A DNA stretch of 37,706 nucleotides from Alphaproteobacteria bacterium (lineage in GTDB: Bacteria; Desulfobacterota; Binatia; UBA12015). The notes beneath the pieces are model-generated. The model ran no database searches. It worked only from the letters and a program-made list of their open reading frames with translations, and had not been told where the DNA came from. Shown one piece after another: positions 7,298-15,894 of this stretch. The position numbers and the translations under genes are program-made. Numbering within the stretch: position 1 is the stretch's first letter; each line of letters opens with the position of its first letter. The DNA is taken from the NCBI GenBank assembly GCA_017853315.1, contig JAFMJW010000010.1:1-37706 (forward strand), written 5' to 3'.

Positions 7298-9238
7298 CGG
7301 CTCGAAGGCGCCGAGCGCACCCGGCTCGCGCAGGCGGAGCGCGCCGTCGCCCGCGAAGATCACGATCGCCGCGGCCGCGATTCCCGCGAGCGCCTCGCCC
7401 GCGATCATGCCCGAGGCGACCAGCGTCGAGCCGCCCTCGCCCGCGTGCTCCTTCGACGGATCGGTGGGCTCGAACTGGATCGACTCGTGCGGCCGATGGA
7501 CCCGCGGGACGGCGTCGCGGCGGTCGAGCCATCGCCGGACGAGCCCTCCGAGGAGCAGCGGCGCCGTCGTCGTGACCGGCAGGTAGAGTCCGATCGCGAA
7601 CGCGAGCGGCGTCGCGCCGACGAAGGCGGCGGCGACCGCGAGGCCGGCGCCGACCGACATCGGCCCCCACGGGAGCTCGCCGCGGGCGACGCCTTCCACC
7701 AGCGTCGCCATGAGGCGCGCCTGCGGCGCCGGCAGCATGTCCGAGCCGAGCCCCCAGGCGCGGTGGAGCAGCAGCAGCACCCACCCGGCGCGCAGCGCGG
7801 CCGCGAGCGTGCCCGCCACCTGCGCGAGCTGCACGCGCGAGGGCGTCGCCCCGATCAACGCGGCGGTCTTGAGATCCTGCGAGAGGTCGCCGGCCAGCGC
7901 GATCGAGATCGCGACGACCGCGCCGACCATGATGCTCGCCGCCATCGCCTCCGGACCGACCCGGCCCATCGACCGGAGCAGCCACGCGGTCGCGAGCAGG
8001 GCGGTGATCGTCATGCCCGAGACCGGCTGCGAGGTCGTCCCGACGAGACCCACGATCCGCGCCGACACGATCACGAAGAAGATCGAGAAGGCGACCGCGA
8101 GGAGCGCCTCGACCAGCGAGAGGCCGAAGTCGGGCACGAGCCAGAGCGCAAGCAGGCAGCCGAGGACGCCGAGCGGCGGCACCCAGGCCGGCAGGTCCCG
8201 GTCGGTGCGCACGACGAGCGGCGACGGCGCGAGGTCGCGGCCGAGAGCCGAGCGCGCCGAGCGCACGGCTTCGCGCAGGGCGCGCCCGATCGTCGGCACC
8301 ACGCCGAGCAGCGAGATCAGGCCGCCGGTCGCGACCGCGCCGGCGCCGACGAAGCGCACGTGGGCCTTCCAGAGCGCGGTCGCGTCGAGCGACGCGGCTT
8401 CGGCCGGGATGCCGAGGGCGAGCCCCGTCGGGGTGCCGGCCAGCAGGTCGGCGAGCGGCACGAGCACGGTCCAGGCGAGGATCCCGCCGGCAGCCATGAC
8501 GGCCGAGATCCGCGGGCCGATCAGGTAGCCGGCGCCGAGGAAGATCGGCGTCAGGTCGAAGCCGATCGTCGCCTTGTGCAGCGAGGCGAAGGTCCAGACG
8601 ACGCGATCGCTCCACAGCCCGAGCACCTGGGAGCCGACCAGGTAGGCGATCCCGAGGAGCAGCCCGACCAGGACCGGGCGCGCGCTGGTCCCGCCGCGGT
8701 CGCCCGCGATCAGCACCTCGGCGCACGCCGTTCCCTCGGGATAGGGCAGCGTGTCGTGCTCGTTCACGGTGAGGTCGCGCCGCATCGGGATCATCGAGAA
8801 GATCCCCAGCAGCCCCGCCGTCGCGCCCAGCAGGACGATCGTGCGGTTGGTCGGCTCGAGGTGCAGGAAGATCAGCGCGGGCACCGTGAAGACGACGCCG
8901 CCGGCGAGCGACTCGCCCGCCGAGCCCAGCGCGTGCACGACGTTGTTCTCGAGGATGGTCCCGCGGCGCAGGAGCCCGCGCAGCACCCCCATCGAGATCA
9001 CGGCCGAGGGGATCGAGGCCGAAACGGTCAGCCCGACCCGCAGCCCGAGGTAGGCGTTCACCATGCCGAAGGCGACCGACAGGATCGCGCCGAGCAGGAG
9101 AGCGCGCGGGGTGAGCTCGTCGGGCGAACTCCCCGTCGGGACGTAGGGAACCGGGCCGCGCGAACGCGGCGCGATTCGCGCGGCATCCTCCGAGCCCGCC
9201 CCGGAAGAGGCCGGCGCCGGGTGCGCGGGATCGCTCAC
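7187..9238 (-). CDS. OPT-family oligopeptide/metal transporter
   Basis: 683 residues from a GTG at 9238-9236 that overlaps the helicase stop (GTGA). The same frame stays open far upstream, but that stretch is antisense noise inside the helicase gene. After a 40-residue polar N-terminus the protein is a chain of about 14-16 hydrophobic segments. The first contains NAYLGLRVGLTVSASIPSAV (about 61-80), very like the opening of bacterial OPT proteins, and NEHDTLPYPEGTACAEVL matches the conserved NxxxLPFPxGxA motif. OPT proteins import oligopeptides or metal chelates by proton coupling; bacterial members are often uncharacterised, so the cargo is unknown. A hydrophilic insert (RPHESIQFEPTDPSKEHAG) lies before the last helices. 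Its 3' end overlaps the convergent metalloprotease-like gene by 111 bases. Confidence 0.9.
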   Translation of the reverse strand: MSDPAHPAPASSGAGSEDAARIAPRSRGPVPYVPTGSSPDELTPRALLLGAILSVAFGMVNAYLGLRVGLTVSASIPSAVISMGVLRGLLRRGTILENNVVHALGSAGESLAGGVVFTVPALIFLHLEPTNRTIVLLGATAGLLGIFSMIPMRRDLTVNEHDTLPYPEGTACAEVLIAGDRGGTSARPVLVGLLLGIAYLVGSQVLGLWSDRVVWTFASLHKATIGFDLTPIFLGAGYLIGPRISAVMAAGGILAWTVLVPLADLLAGTPTGLALGIPAEAASLDATALWKAHVRFVGAGAVATGGLISLLGVVPTIGRALREAVRSARSALGRDLAPSPLVVRTDRDLPAWVPPLGVLGCLLALWLVPDFGLSLVEALLAVAFSIFFVIVSARIVGLVGTTSQPVSGMTITALLATAWLLRSMGRVGPEAMAASIMVGAVVAISIALAGDLSQDLKTAALIGATPSRVQLAQVAGTLAAALRAGWVLLLLHRAWGLGSDMLPAPQARLMATLVEGVARGELPWGPMSVGAGLAVAAAFVGATPLAFAIGLYLPVTTTAPLLLGGLVRRWLDRRDAVPRVHRPHESIQFEPTDPSKEHAGEGGSTLVASGMIAGEALAGIAAAAIVIFAGDGALRLREPGALGAFEPLATLAAWAVLVAALARGDARRDGAQQLDPADRLLRP

Positions 9239-11241
9239 GGTGCCGCCTCCTCCTCTTCCTCCTCGACGAGCGTGACGGGCTCGAGGAGCTGGTGCGGCAC
9301 CGCGTCGAGGAGTCGCGACGGCCGTTGCGGGATCGTGCCGAGGCTCCGGTCCCACGCCGTCGCGGGCCAGGTGAGGATCAGGTTCTCCCGTGCGCGCGTG
9401 CAGGCCACGTAGAGGAGACGGCGCTCCTCCTCGATCTCGTCCTCGTCGACCGTCCAGGCCGAGGGGAAGCGCCCGTCGGCGAGGCCGATCACGAACACGC
9501 TGTGCCACTCGAGGCCCTTGGCCGAGTGGATGGTCGAGAGCACGAGCGACTCCCCCTCGGGCGCGTCGATCGCCATCGTGTCGCCCACCGCGTCGACCGG
9601 CGGCTCGAGCGCCATGTCGGCGAGGAAGCGCCCGAGCGCCTGGTAGCGCTCGGCGAGGATCGCGAACTGCTCGAGGTCGCGCATCCGCTTCGGCGCGTCG
9701 TCGCGGTGGACCCGCTCGAGCGTCGGCCGGTACTCGTCGACCACCCGCGCGACCAGCGCGGGCGGTCGCATCGACGACGCGTCGAGGGACGAAAGAAACG
9801 CGCCGAGCCTCGCCACCGCGGCCGACGCCGCCCCGCGCAGCCCCGCCACCGCGCCGGGAGTCCCGAGGCCGCGCAGGGACCCGTCGGGCGACGAGAGCCA
9901 GTCGATCACCGCCTCCGCGGCCCGGGGCCCGACGCCTTCCTGCAGGAGCAGGATGCGGTGCCACGAGATCGCGTCGCGCGGGTTCTCGAGCACCCGCAGG
10001 TGCGCCAGCACGTCCTTCACGTGGGCCGTCTCGATGAAGCGGAAGCCGCCGCGCTTCACGAACGGCACGCCCGCGCGCGCGAGCTCGAGCTCCAGGTCGA
10101 AGGAGTGGAACGAGGACCGGAACAGCACCGCGATCTCCGAGAGCGGCACGCCCTCCTCCGCGATGCCGAGGATCCGCTGCGTGACGAACAGGCTCTGCAG
10201 CCGCTCGTCGGGGGCCGGGACGAGCTGCGGACGGTCGCCGGCGACGCGACGGGTGAAGAGCGTCTTCGTGTAGCGCTCGCGCGCGGCCGCGATGACGGCG
10301 TTGCCGACGTCGAGGATCGCCTGGGTCGAGCGGTAGTTCTCCTCGAGCGTGACGACGCGCGTCCCCGGAAAGCGCTCGGGGAACGACATGATGTTGCGGA
10401 AGTCGGCGCCGCGGAAGCCGTAGATCGACTGCGCGTCGTCGCCGACGGCCATGACGTTGCCGCGCGGCCCCGCCAGCAGCTCGGTGATGTCGGCCTGCAG
10501 GTGGTTCGTGTCCTGGTACTCGTCGACCATGAGGTGGCGGAAGACGCCCCGCAGGCGCTCGGCGAACTCCGGGATCTCCCGCAGGCGGTCGCGAAAGTCG
10601 AGCAGGAGGTCGTCGTAGTCCAGCAGGTTGCGCTGGCGCTTGTAGTCGACGTAGGCGTCGCGGCAGCGCTCCACGTCGGGCACGTCCTCGGCGAGGTTCG
10701 GGTACTCGCTCTCGACCACGTCGGCGACGGTGAGCCCGCGGTTCACCGCGGCGCTGAAGATCGACGCGAGCGTCTGCTTGCGGGGAAAGCGGCGGTCCCG
10801 GCGGTCGAGCCCGAGCCTCGTGCGGGCGAGCCCGATCGCGTCCTCGGAGTCGGAGCGGTCGAGGATGCTGAAGACCTCGGGCCAGCCGAAGACGCGGGCG
10901 TAGCGGCGCAGCATCGTGTTCGCGAAGGAGTGGAAGGTGCCGCCGACGACCTCCTCGGCCCCGCCGCCCACCAGCGCCCCGGCGCGGCGCAGCATCTCCT
11001 GCGCGGCGCGCCGGGTGAAGGTGAGCAGCACGATCGAGCGGGCCGGGATGCCGGTTTCGACCATGCGCGCGACGCGGTAGACGAGCGTCCGGGTCTTGCC
11101 GCTGCCCGCGCCGGCGACCACCAGGACCGGGCCCTCGAGGGCGGTCGCGGCCTCGTACTGCGCGTCGTTCAGTTCGCCGCGGTAGTCGATGCGGAACGAG
11201 CGCGCCTCGCCCGCCGCGCGCCGGATCGTGAAGGTCGCCAT
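9235..11241 (-). CDS. UvrD/Rep-family ATP-dependent DNA helicase
   Basis: 668 residues from ATG 11241-11239; an extension upstream to 11319 is possible but begins with low-complexity Arg-rich sequence and lacks support. All superfamily 1A helicase motifs are visible: Walker A AGAGSGKT (43-50), motif Ia TFTRRAAQEM, motif II DEYQDT (240-245), motif III GDDAQSIYGFRG (267-278), motif IV ENYRST, motif V STIHSAKGLEW and motif VI RRLLYVACTRAR. The length fits Rep/PcrA/UvrD; the N-terminal part of motif II and GDDAQSIY are most like Rep/PcrA-type enzymes of many deltaproteobacteria. It unwinds DNA 3' to 5' in repair or replication restart. The C-terminus ends in a run of seven acidic residues within VEEEEEEAAP. 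Coupling to an OPT transporter through GTGA has no obvious functional reason. Confidence 0.93.
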   Translation of the reverse strand: MATFTIRRAAGEARSFRIDYRGELNDAQYEAATALEGPVLVVAGAGSGKTRTLVYRVARMVETGIPARSIVLLTFTRRAAQEMLRRAGALVGGGAEEVVGGTFHSFANTMLRRYARVFGWPEVFSILDRSDSEDAIGLARTRLGLDRRDRRFPRKQTLASIFSAAVNRGLTVADVVESEYPNLAEDVPDVERCRDAYVDYKRQRNLLDYDDLLLDFRDRLREIPEFAERLRGVFRHLMVDEYQDTNHLQADITELLAGPRGNVMAVGDDAQSIYGFRGADFRNIMSFPERFPGTRVVTLEENYRSTQAILDVGNAVIAAARERYTKTLFTRRVAGDRPQLVPAPDERLQSLFVTQRILGIAEEGVPLSEIAVLFRSSFHSFDLELELARAGVPFVKRGGFRFIETAHVKDVLAHLRVLENPRDAISWHRILLLQEGVGPRAAEAVIDWLSSPDGSLRGLGTPGAVAGLRGAASAAVARLGAFLSSLDASSMRPPALVARVVDEYRPTLERVHRDDAPKRMRDLEQFAILAERYQALGRFLADMALEPPVDAVGDTMAIDAPEGESLVLSTIHSAKGLEWHSVFVIGLADGRFPSAWTVDEDEIEEERRLLYVACTRARENLILTWPATAWDRSLGTIPQRPSRLLDAVPHQLLEPVTLVEEEEEEAAP

Positions 11242-11336
11242 CGCCGCGCCCGACCCTACCACACCGCTTCGCCGGAGCCGCCCGTCGCGGGTCGCGGGCG
11301 AGTGACTTCGCGGAACCACCGTGGCATGGTCCGCCC

Positions 11337-11639
11337 ATGGCGAACGACGAGGTCCCCCAGGGGCTCGCGATCCAGGCCGACCCCGCGACCGCGGTGGGGG
11401 CCTACGCGAACCTGCTCATGATCTCCCACCGGCGAGAGGAGTTCGTGCTCGACTTCCTGTTCGTCCAGCCCCAGCGGGGGCCGGGCGGCGAGGCGGTCGC
11501 GACGCTGCGCTCGCGGGTCATCTCCTCGCCGGCGCACGCCAAGCGCGTGCTCCGGGCGCTCGAGGAGAACCTCCGGCGCTACGAGGCGGCGTTCGGGGAG
11601 ATCGAGGAGGCGGACGACGCGCCTTCCACGATGCAATGA
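11337..11639 (+). CDS. DUF3467 family protein
   Basis: 100 residues, ATG start. The pattern YANLLMISHRREEFVLDFLF near 23-42, followed by LRSRVISSPAHAKRVLRALE and ENLRRYEAAFGEI, matches the small DUF3467 family. Members are single-domain cytoplasmic proteins of about 90-110 residues and unknown function; length here is full. It diverges from the helicase gene across 95 bases. Its stop codon overlaps the start of the TusA-like gene (ATGA), so these are cotranslated. The first of three tightly packed plus-strand genes ending at 12755. Confidence 0.85.
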   Translation: MANDEVPQGLAIQADPATAVGAYANLLMISHRREEFVLDFLFVQPQRGPGGEAVATLRSRVISSPAHAKRVLRALEENLRRYEAAFGEIEEADDAPSTMQ

Positions 11640-11890
11640 GCCCGGACGGCGCGCGAGCGGCGGGCGGTGCCGCGGCCGAGCGGATGGACCTGGTCGGCGT
11701 GAAGTGCCCGCTCAACTGGGCCCGGGCCAAGGTGCGGCTCGAGGACATGGAGCCCGGCGCGCGGCTCGCGCTGATCGTCGACGACCCGCGCGCCGTGCGC
11801 GACATCCCCCGCGCCGCCGAGGCGCACGGCCACGCGGTCGTCGAGGTGGTCGCCGAGGGCGCCCGCTGGCGGATCGAGATTGAGCGCTGA
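11636..11890 (+). CDS. TusA/SirA-like sulfur-carrier family protein
   Basis: 84 residues from the ATG inside the ATGA overlap with the DUF3467 gene. The core reads MDLVGVKCPLNWARAKVRLE, with C24 in a CPxN context, then GARLALIVDDPRAVRDIP and AHGHAVVEV, the order and spacing of the TusA fold. The family transfers sulfur as a persulfide on the CPxP cysteine in thiouridine synthesis, molybdopterin formation or sulfur oxidation. Here the second proline of CPxP is replaced by asparagine (CPLN), a variant seen in some stand-alone TusA-like proteins, so its partner pathway is open. No TusBCDE, DsrE or rhodanese gene is nearby. Confidence 0.82.
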   Translation: MSPDGARAAGGAAAERMDLVGVKCPLNWARAKVRLEDMEPGARLALIVDDPRAVRDIPRAAEAHGHAVVEVVAEGARWRIEIER

Positions 11891-12755
11891 CCGCCGCAAG
11901 CACGGGACCGGCGGCTCGCGCGGCACGGCCGGCCGGTTCACGACGCGGGAGATCGCGCGTCTCGCGAAGCTCTCGCCGCGCAAGGTCCGCGGCTGGGTCG
12001 AGGCCGGGATCCTCGTGCCGGCCCGCGGACCGAGGCGCCGCTACGAGTTCGCCCTGCGCGACCTCCTCCTGCTGCGCGCGGCACGGGACCTGCACGGCGC
12101 GGGCCTCGGACCGCACCGGATCGGCCGCCTCCTGCGGCAGATCGAGGCGCAGCTGCCGCGGGGGCGCGACCTCTCGAGCGTGAAGCTGCGCGTGGTCGAC
12201 GACGGGATCCTCGCGAGCGACGGCCGCCACTCCTGGAACGCCACCTCCGGCCAGATGCTCTTCGGCTGGGAGCGACGCGGCCCTGGCGCCGAGATCGTCC
12301 GGCTCGACGGCCCGCTTCCCGGCGAGGACGAGGGCGACGACGCCGCCGCGTGGAAGGCCTTCGCGAAGGCCCAGTCGCTCGAGCGGCGCGCCCCGGACGA
12401 CGCGATGGCCGCCTACCGCGAGGTGCTGCGGCTCGACCCTCGCGCCGTCCCCGCCCTCGTGAACCTCGGCCGCCTCGAGCACGAGTGCGGCCGCTGGGAC
12501 GAGGCGGAGCGCCTCTACCGCGAGGCGCTCTCGCTCGATCCCTCCGAGCGAAACGCCGCCTTCAACCTCGCCGTGCTCGCCGAGGACCGGGGCGACGTGC
12601 GTCTCGCGATCCGCCGCTACGAGCAGATGCTCCGCGGCGCGCCGGAGAGCGCCGACGCGCATCGTTGCCTCGCCCGGCTCCACGCCGAGCGCGGCGATCG
12701 CGAGGCCGCGCGGCGGCACACGATGCTCTATCGCCGGCTGCTGCGCCGCGGCTGA
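11880..12755 (+). CDS. MerR-type DNA-binding protein fused to TPR repeats
   Basis: 291 residues from a TTG at 11880 that overlaps the end of the TusA-like gene by 11 bases. Residues about 19-90 form a MerR-like winged helix: FTTREIARLAKLSPRKVRGW, VEAGILVPARG, RRRYEFALRDLLLLRAARDL, then a helix GLGPHRIGRLLRQIEAQLP. Instead of a MerR effector domain there is a short linker with an acidic patch (GEDEGDDAAA) and about four tetratricopeptide-like helical pairs (about 148-285), each with the A/Y...A.....DP spacing of TPRs, e.g. WDEAERLYREALSLDP. TPRs bind proteins, so this could be a regulator whose activity is set by a protein partner. Such MerR-TPR fusions occur in deltaproteobacterial-type genomes but have no assigned function that I can name. 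Confidence 0.82.
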   Translation: MSADRRKHGTGGSRGTAGRFTTREIARLAKLSPRKVRGWVEAGILVPARGPRRRYEFALRDLLLLRAARDLHGAGLGPHRIGRLLRQIEAQLPRGRDLSSVKLRVVDDGILASDGRHSWNATSGQMLFGWERRGPGAEIVRLDGPLPGEDEGDDAAAWKAFAKAQSLERRAPDDAMAAYREVLRLDPRAVPALVNLGRLEHECGRWDEAERLYREALSLDPSERNAAFNLAVLAEDRGDVRLAIRRYEQMLRGAPESADAHRCLARLHAERGDREAARRHTMLYRRLLRRG

Positions 12756-12797
12756 GGGAGCGGGCGCGCACGATCTCTCGCGCGCGCCCCGCGAGGC

Positions 12798-12819
12798 GCG
12801 GATCCCGGAGGGGACCCGC
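12798..12819. terminator. Candidate hairpin between convergent genes
   Basis: GCGGATCCC, loop GGAG, GGGACCCGC: nine positions pair with one A/C mismatch. It sits between the stop of the MerR-TPR gene (12755) and the stop of the acylase gene (12843), where both transcripts must end. There is no T-run, so it would be an atypical intrinsic terminator or an RNA-end stabiliser. Confidence 0.4.
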
Positions 12820-12842
12820 ACCCCGCGTGCGCCGCACGAGGC

Positions 12843-15716
12843 TCAGGGCACGTAGCGGAGCCGACGCCTGGCGTGGCTCGCGACGTCTCCCGGCGTGAGG
12901 CGCAGCTCGAAGACCTCGCCCCCGATCCACCCCGGGATGTGCGTGCCGTAATCGGTCTCCGGCGAGATCCGGTTGTAGTTCTCCGCGTCGCGCCCGCCGG
13001 GATTGCCGTTGTTGCCGCCCGGGAGCTGGTTCACCGCCCGGATGCCCTTGGGGTCGAGCACGGCGACGTGCCGCATCGACGGGCCGCCGGCGAACGACCA
13101 GGTGTCGGACGTGAGCGAGTAGTTGGCCGGGTTCACCGTGAAGCGGCCGCCGGGCGCCGCGAACGGGAAGAGGTCGAAGGTCGGCAGCCCGCCCTGTCCG
13201 AAGAAGTGCTGGAAGCGGGCCTGGTGGATCCTGCCCCAGAGCCAGGACGACTGCGGCTGCGACTCGAACTTGCCCGAGAGGAACGCGAGCCCGTCGGCGA
13301 GCGCTCGCAGCAGGATCACGTCGCGGGTCTCGACCTCGGCGGTTCGGCGATCGTCCCAGAGCCGGCTCTCGCCGTTCTCGCCCAGCGTGTGGACGCGACG
13401 CCCGGGCTCGGGACGGTTCACGTCGTCGAGGATGTGGAGCAGCGCCTTCGTCGGCTCGGCTCCGCCCGGAACGTTGACGCCGGTGCCCTCGAACTCGTCG
13501 GCGAGCACGAGGCGTGCGAGCCGCGACGAGAAGCCGCCGAAGATCGACGCGGCGACGGCGTCCGCCTTCTCCTCGTCCGAGACCGGCTCCGGCCGGGGCG
13601 TCGCGTCCTCGCGCACGTCGGCGAGGTCGATGCCCGAGACGAGATCCCACGCCACCGCCCCGGGGGCCGTGCCCGGCTTCGAGCGGCCCCATTCGCGCAG
13701 CCGACCGAGCGCCTCGGACATCGCGGGCGTGACGAGGTCGGGCCGGGCCTCGGCCGCGGCGAAGAGGTGCGGCAGGAGCCGCTCCGCCTCCTTGCTCTGC
13801 GTGTCGACCTGGTAGCGCGACATGTCCTCGAGCGACATCCGGGCGCCGGGCGCGCGCAGCCCCGCCGTGTTGTCGAGCATCTCGAGGATGCGCTGCTGGC
13901 GGAAGCCGAGGTCGTAGCTCGGCGCCAGGTAGACCGCGTCGTTCAGCGGGTCGTTGTCGAGCGTGTTGCCGATCTGGTCGTTGTTCGAGGTCGCGAGGAA
14001 GCCCTGCGGCGGGTTGGTCGCCTGCGGGATGCGATCGGCCGGCAGCCACGCCGTCTCGCCGTTCTCGTCGACCAGCCACTCGGCCTCGCCGGTGCCGGGC
14101 ATCGGCAGGTAGGGCACCGTGCCGGCCGGGCGCTGCGGCACCAGCACGTAGGGGAAGTAGGCGATGTTGCCGTCGACGTCCGCCCAGATCCAGTTCTGGC
14201 CGCCGACCGCGAAGTTGCGCAGCGCGCTGCGGAACTCCGCGACGTTGCGCGAGCGCTGCAAGTCGATCAGGAAGCGCGAGTCGAGCGTGACCTCGTGGCC
14301 GGTCCAGCGGAAGCTCAAGCCGGTCGCGGCGATTCCCTCGACGTCGTCGGTGAGCTCGGGGTCGGGAACCATCGGGCCGTGGTGCGGCACGACCTCGACG
14401 ACGTGGGTCACCGTCTCGCCGCGGTTCACGCGGAACTTCTCCTCGAGCCGGATCACCGGAACCTGGCGGCCGCGGAAGAGGACGGTGCGCGGGCTCGCGG
14501 GGTAGTCGGACGGGGTCGTGACCGTCTCGCGGTAGACGTCGGTCACGTCGAACACCGAGACCGTCGCGCCCCACGCGCCGCGGTCGTTCAGGCCGAGGAT
14601 GATCCCCGGCAGCCCGGGGAAGATGACGCCGTTCGCGTTCAGGTAGTCGCGGCTGCCGGGCCCGTCGCCCGAGGACGACAGCTGCACCATGTGCCAGATC
14701 GGCGGGTTGAAGAGCTGGAGGTGCGGGTCGTTCGCCATCATCGCGAAGCCCGACTCGGAGAGCTCAGGCGACACGAGCCAGTTGTTGCTGCCCACGCCCG
14801 AGAGCTCGGATCCCATCGGGTTCCAGCGCTCGGCCTCGCCGAGCGACCGCAGGATCGCGTCCAGCGTCGCGGCCGGCACGGGGGCCGGCGCCACGGCCGC
14901 GGACGGCGCCGAAGCGACGGCCTCGGGCCGCGCGCCGTTCTCCGCGGGCGGCAACACGGTCGCATTCGATGCCGGCGCGAAGCGATAGACGTCCTTCGCG
15001 AGGTCGTCGGGCAGCGTCGAGAGCACCCGCGCGAGCGAGATCTCCGAGGAGAGCGAGTTGGCGAGGTTGTAGGCCTGCAGTCGTCCGAGCGCGAGGGTGT
15101 CGCGCGGATCCCACGGCGCGAGATCGCCCGCGCCGAGCCCGATCAGCGCGAAGCCGTACTCGGGCGGCAGCTGCGCCCCGTTGCGGCCGTTCTTCAGGTC
15201 GTCGAGCCAGGCATTGATGCCCGAGGCGTAGGCCGTGACGTAGGACGCCGCCTCCGGGTCCTCGGCGGACAGCCGGTCCCAGAGGGCGTCCTGCAGGCGC
15301 CGGCCGTCGCGGGTCGTGAAGGCGGTCCGCAGCTGGACGTCGGTCGAAAGCGTGAGCGAGCCGAAGATCTCCGAGAGGCGCCCGGTCGCGTAGCGGCGCA
15401 GCGCGTCCATCATGAAGAAGCGCTGGCTCGCGGTGACGTAGCCCTGCGCGAACAGCACGCTGCGCGGGTCCTTGCCGTAGAGGTGCACGACGCCGTTGTC
15501 GTCGAACACCACGTCGACCGGAGCGCCGAGCCCCGCCATCGCGACCGACTGCTCGACCGGAAGCGCCTCGATCGGACTCCCGTTCGAGGTCTCGGTGCTG
15601 CAGCCCGACGCCAGCGCGCAGGCGAGCGGCAGCGCCGCGAGGGAGGCGGCGCGCAGGGCGCGGCGTGCCGCGCCCGGGATCGTCCGCGGAATCGAGATCT
15701 TCGATGCGAAGTTCAT
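12843..15716 (-). CDS. Penicillin acylase family (Ntn-hydrolase) lipoprotein
   Basis: 957 residues from ATG 15716-15714, with AAGGAG nine bases upstream. The N-terminus has a lipoprotein signal: basic residues, hydrophobic core LAALPLACALASGC, lipid-acceptor C39. The mature protein has the alpha-chain start (APVDVVFDDNGVVHLYG, then AQGYVTASQRFFMMD), a spacer rich in Ala/Pro (about 260-285), and the self-cleavage site GVGSNNWLV: cleavage before S310 frees the catalytic N-terminal serine of the beta chain. NDPHLQLFNPPIWHMVQL and FPGLPGIILGLNDRGAWG follow as in the family. Members cleave amides such as beta-lactam side chains or acyl-homoserine lactones; the substrate here is not predictable. 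It is transcribed alone, divergently from yifB across 178 bases, with no obvious operon partner. Confidence 0.93.
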   Translation of the reverse strand: MNFASKISIPRTIPGAARRALRAASLAALPLACALASGCSTETSNGSPIEALPVEQSVAMAGLGAPVDVVFDDNGVVHLYGKDPRSVLFAQGYVTASQRFFMMDALRRYATGRLSEIFGSLTLSTDVQLRTAFTTRDGRRLQDALWDRLSAEDPEAASYVTAYASGINAWLDDLKNGRNGAQLPPEYGFALIGLGAGDLAPWDPRDTLALGRLQAYNLANSLSSEISLARVLSTLPDDLAKDVYRFAPASNATVLPPAENGARPEAVASAPSAAVAPAPVPAATLDAILRSLGEAERWNPMGSELSGVGSNNWLVSPELSESGFAMMANDPHLQLFNPPIWHMVQLSSSGDGPGSRDYLNANGVIFPGLPGIILGLNDRGAWGATVSVFDVTDVYRETVTTPSDYPASPRTVLFRGRQVPVIRLEEKFRVNRGETVTHVVEVVPHHGPMVPDPELTDDVEGIAATGLSFRWTGHEVTLDSRFLIDLQRSRNVAEFRSALRNFAVGGQNWIWADVDGNIAYFPYVLVPQRPAGTVPYLPMPGTGEAEWLVDENGETAWLPADRIPQATNPPQGFLATSNNDQIGNTLDNDPLNDAVYLAPSYDLGFRQQRILEMLDNTAGLRAPGARMSLEDMSRYQVDTQSKEAERLLPHLFAAAEARPDLVTPAMSEALGRLREWGRSKPGTAPGAVAWDLVSGIDLADVREDATPRPEPVSDEEKADAVAASIFGGFSSRLARLVLADEFEGTGVNVPGGAEPTKALLHILDDVNRPEPGRRVHTLGENGESRLWDDRRTAEVETRDVILLRALADGLAFLSGKFESQPQSSWLWGRIHQARFQHFFGQGGLPTFDLFPFAAPGGRFTVNPANYSLTSDTWSFAGGPSMRHVAVLDPKGIRAVNQLPGGNNGNPGGRDAENYNRISPETDYGTHIPGWIGGEVFELRLTPGDVASHARRRLRYVP

Positions 15717-15894
15717 GGGTCGATTCTCCTTGGCTTCGGGATGGCGGCGGGTGCCCCGGGGCGGCCGCCGGGTGGCGAATCTAGTGCACGAAAGCCTGCG
15801 CGTGGAAATGCCCGGCGTGCCGTCTCGGGAGGCCTGCGCCGGGGCCCGCCGGCGGGCGACAACGGCCCATGCTCCCGCTGCGAGGAGGCCCCGC

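Noticed and set aside
9239-11338. Large N-terminal extension of the OPT transporter frame
   Set aside because: The stretch lies inside the helicase gene in another frame and is low-complexity; the GTG at 9238 with the GTGA overlap is the natural start.
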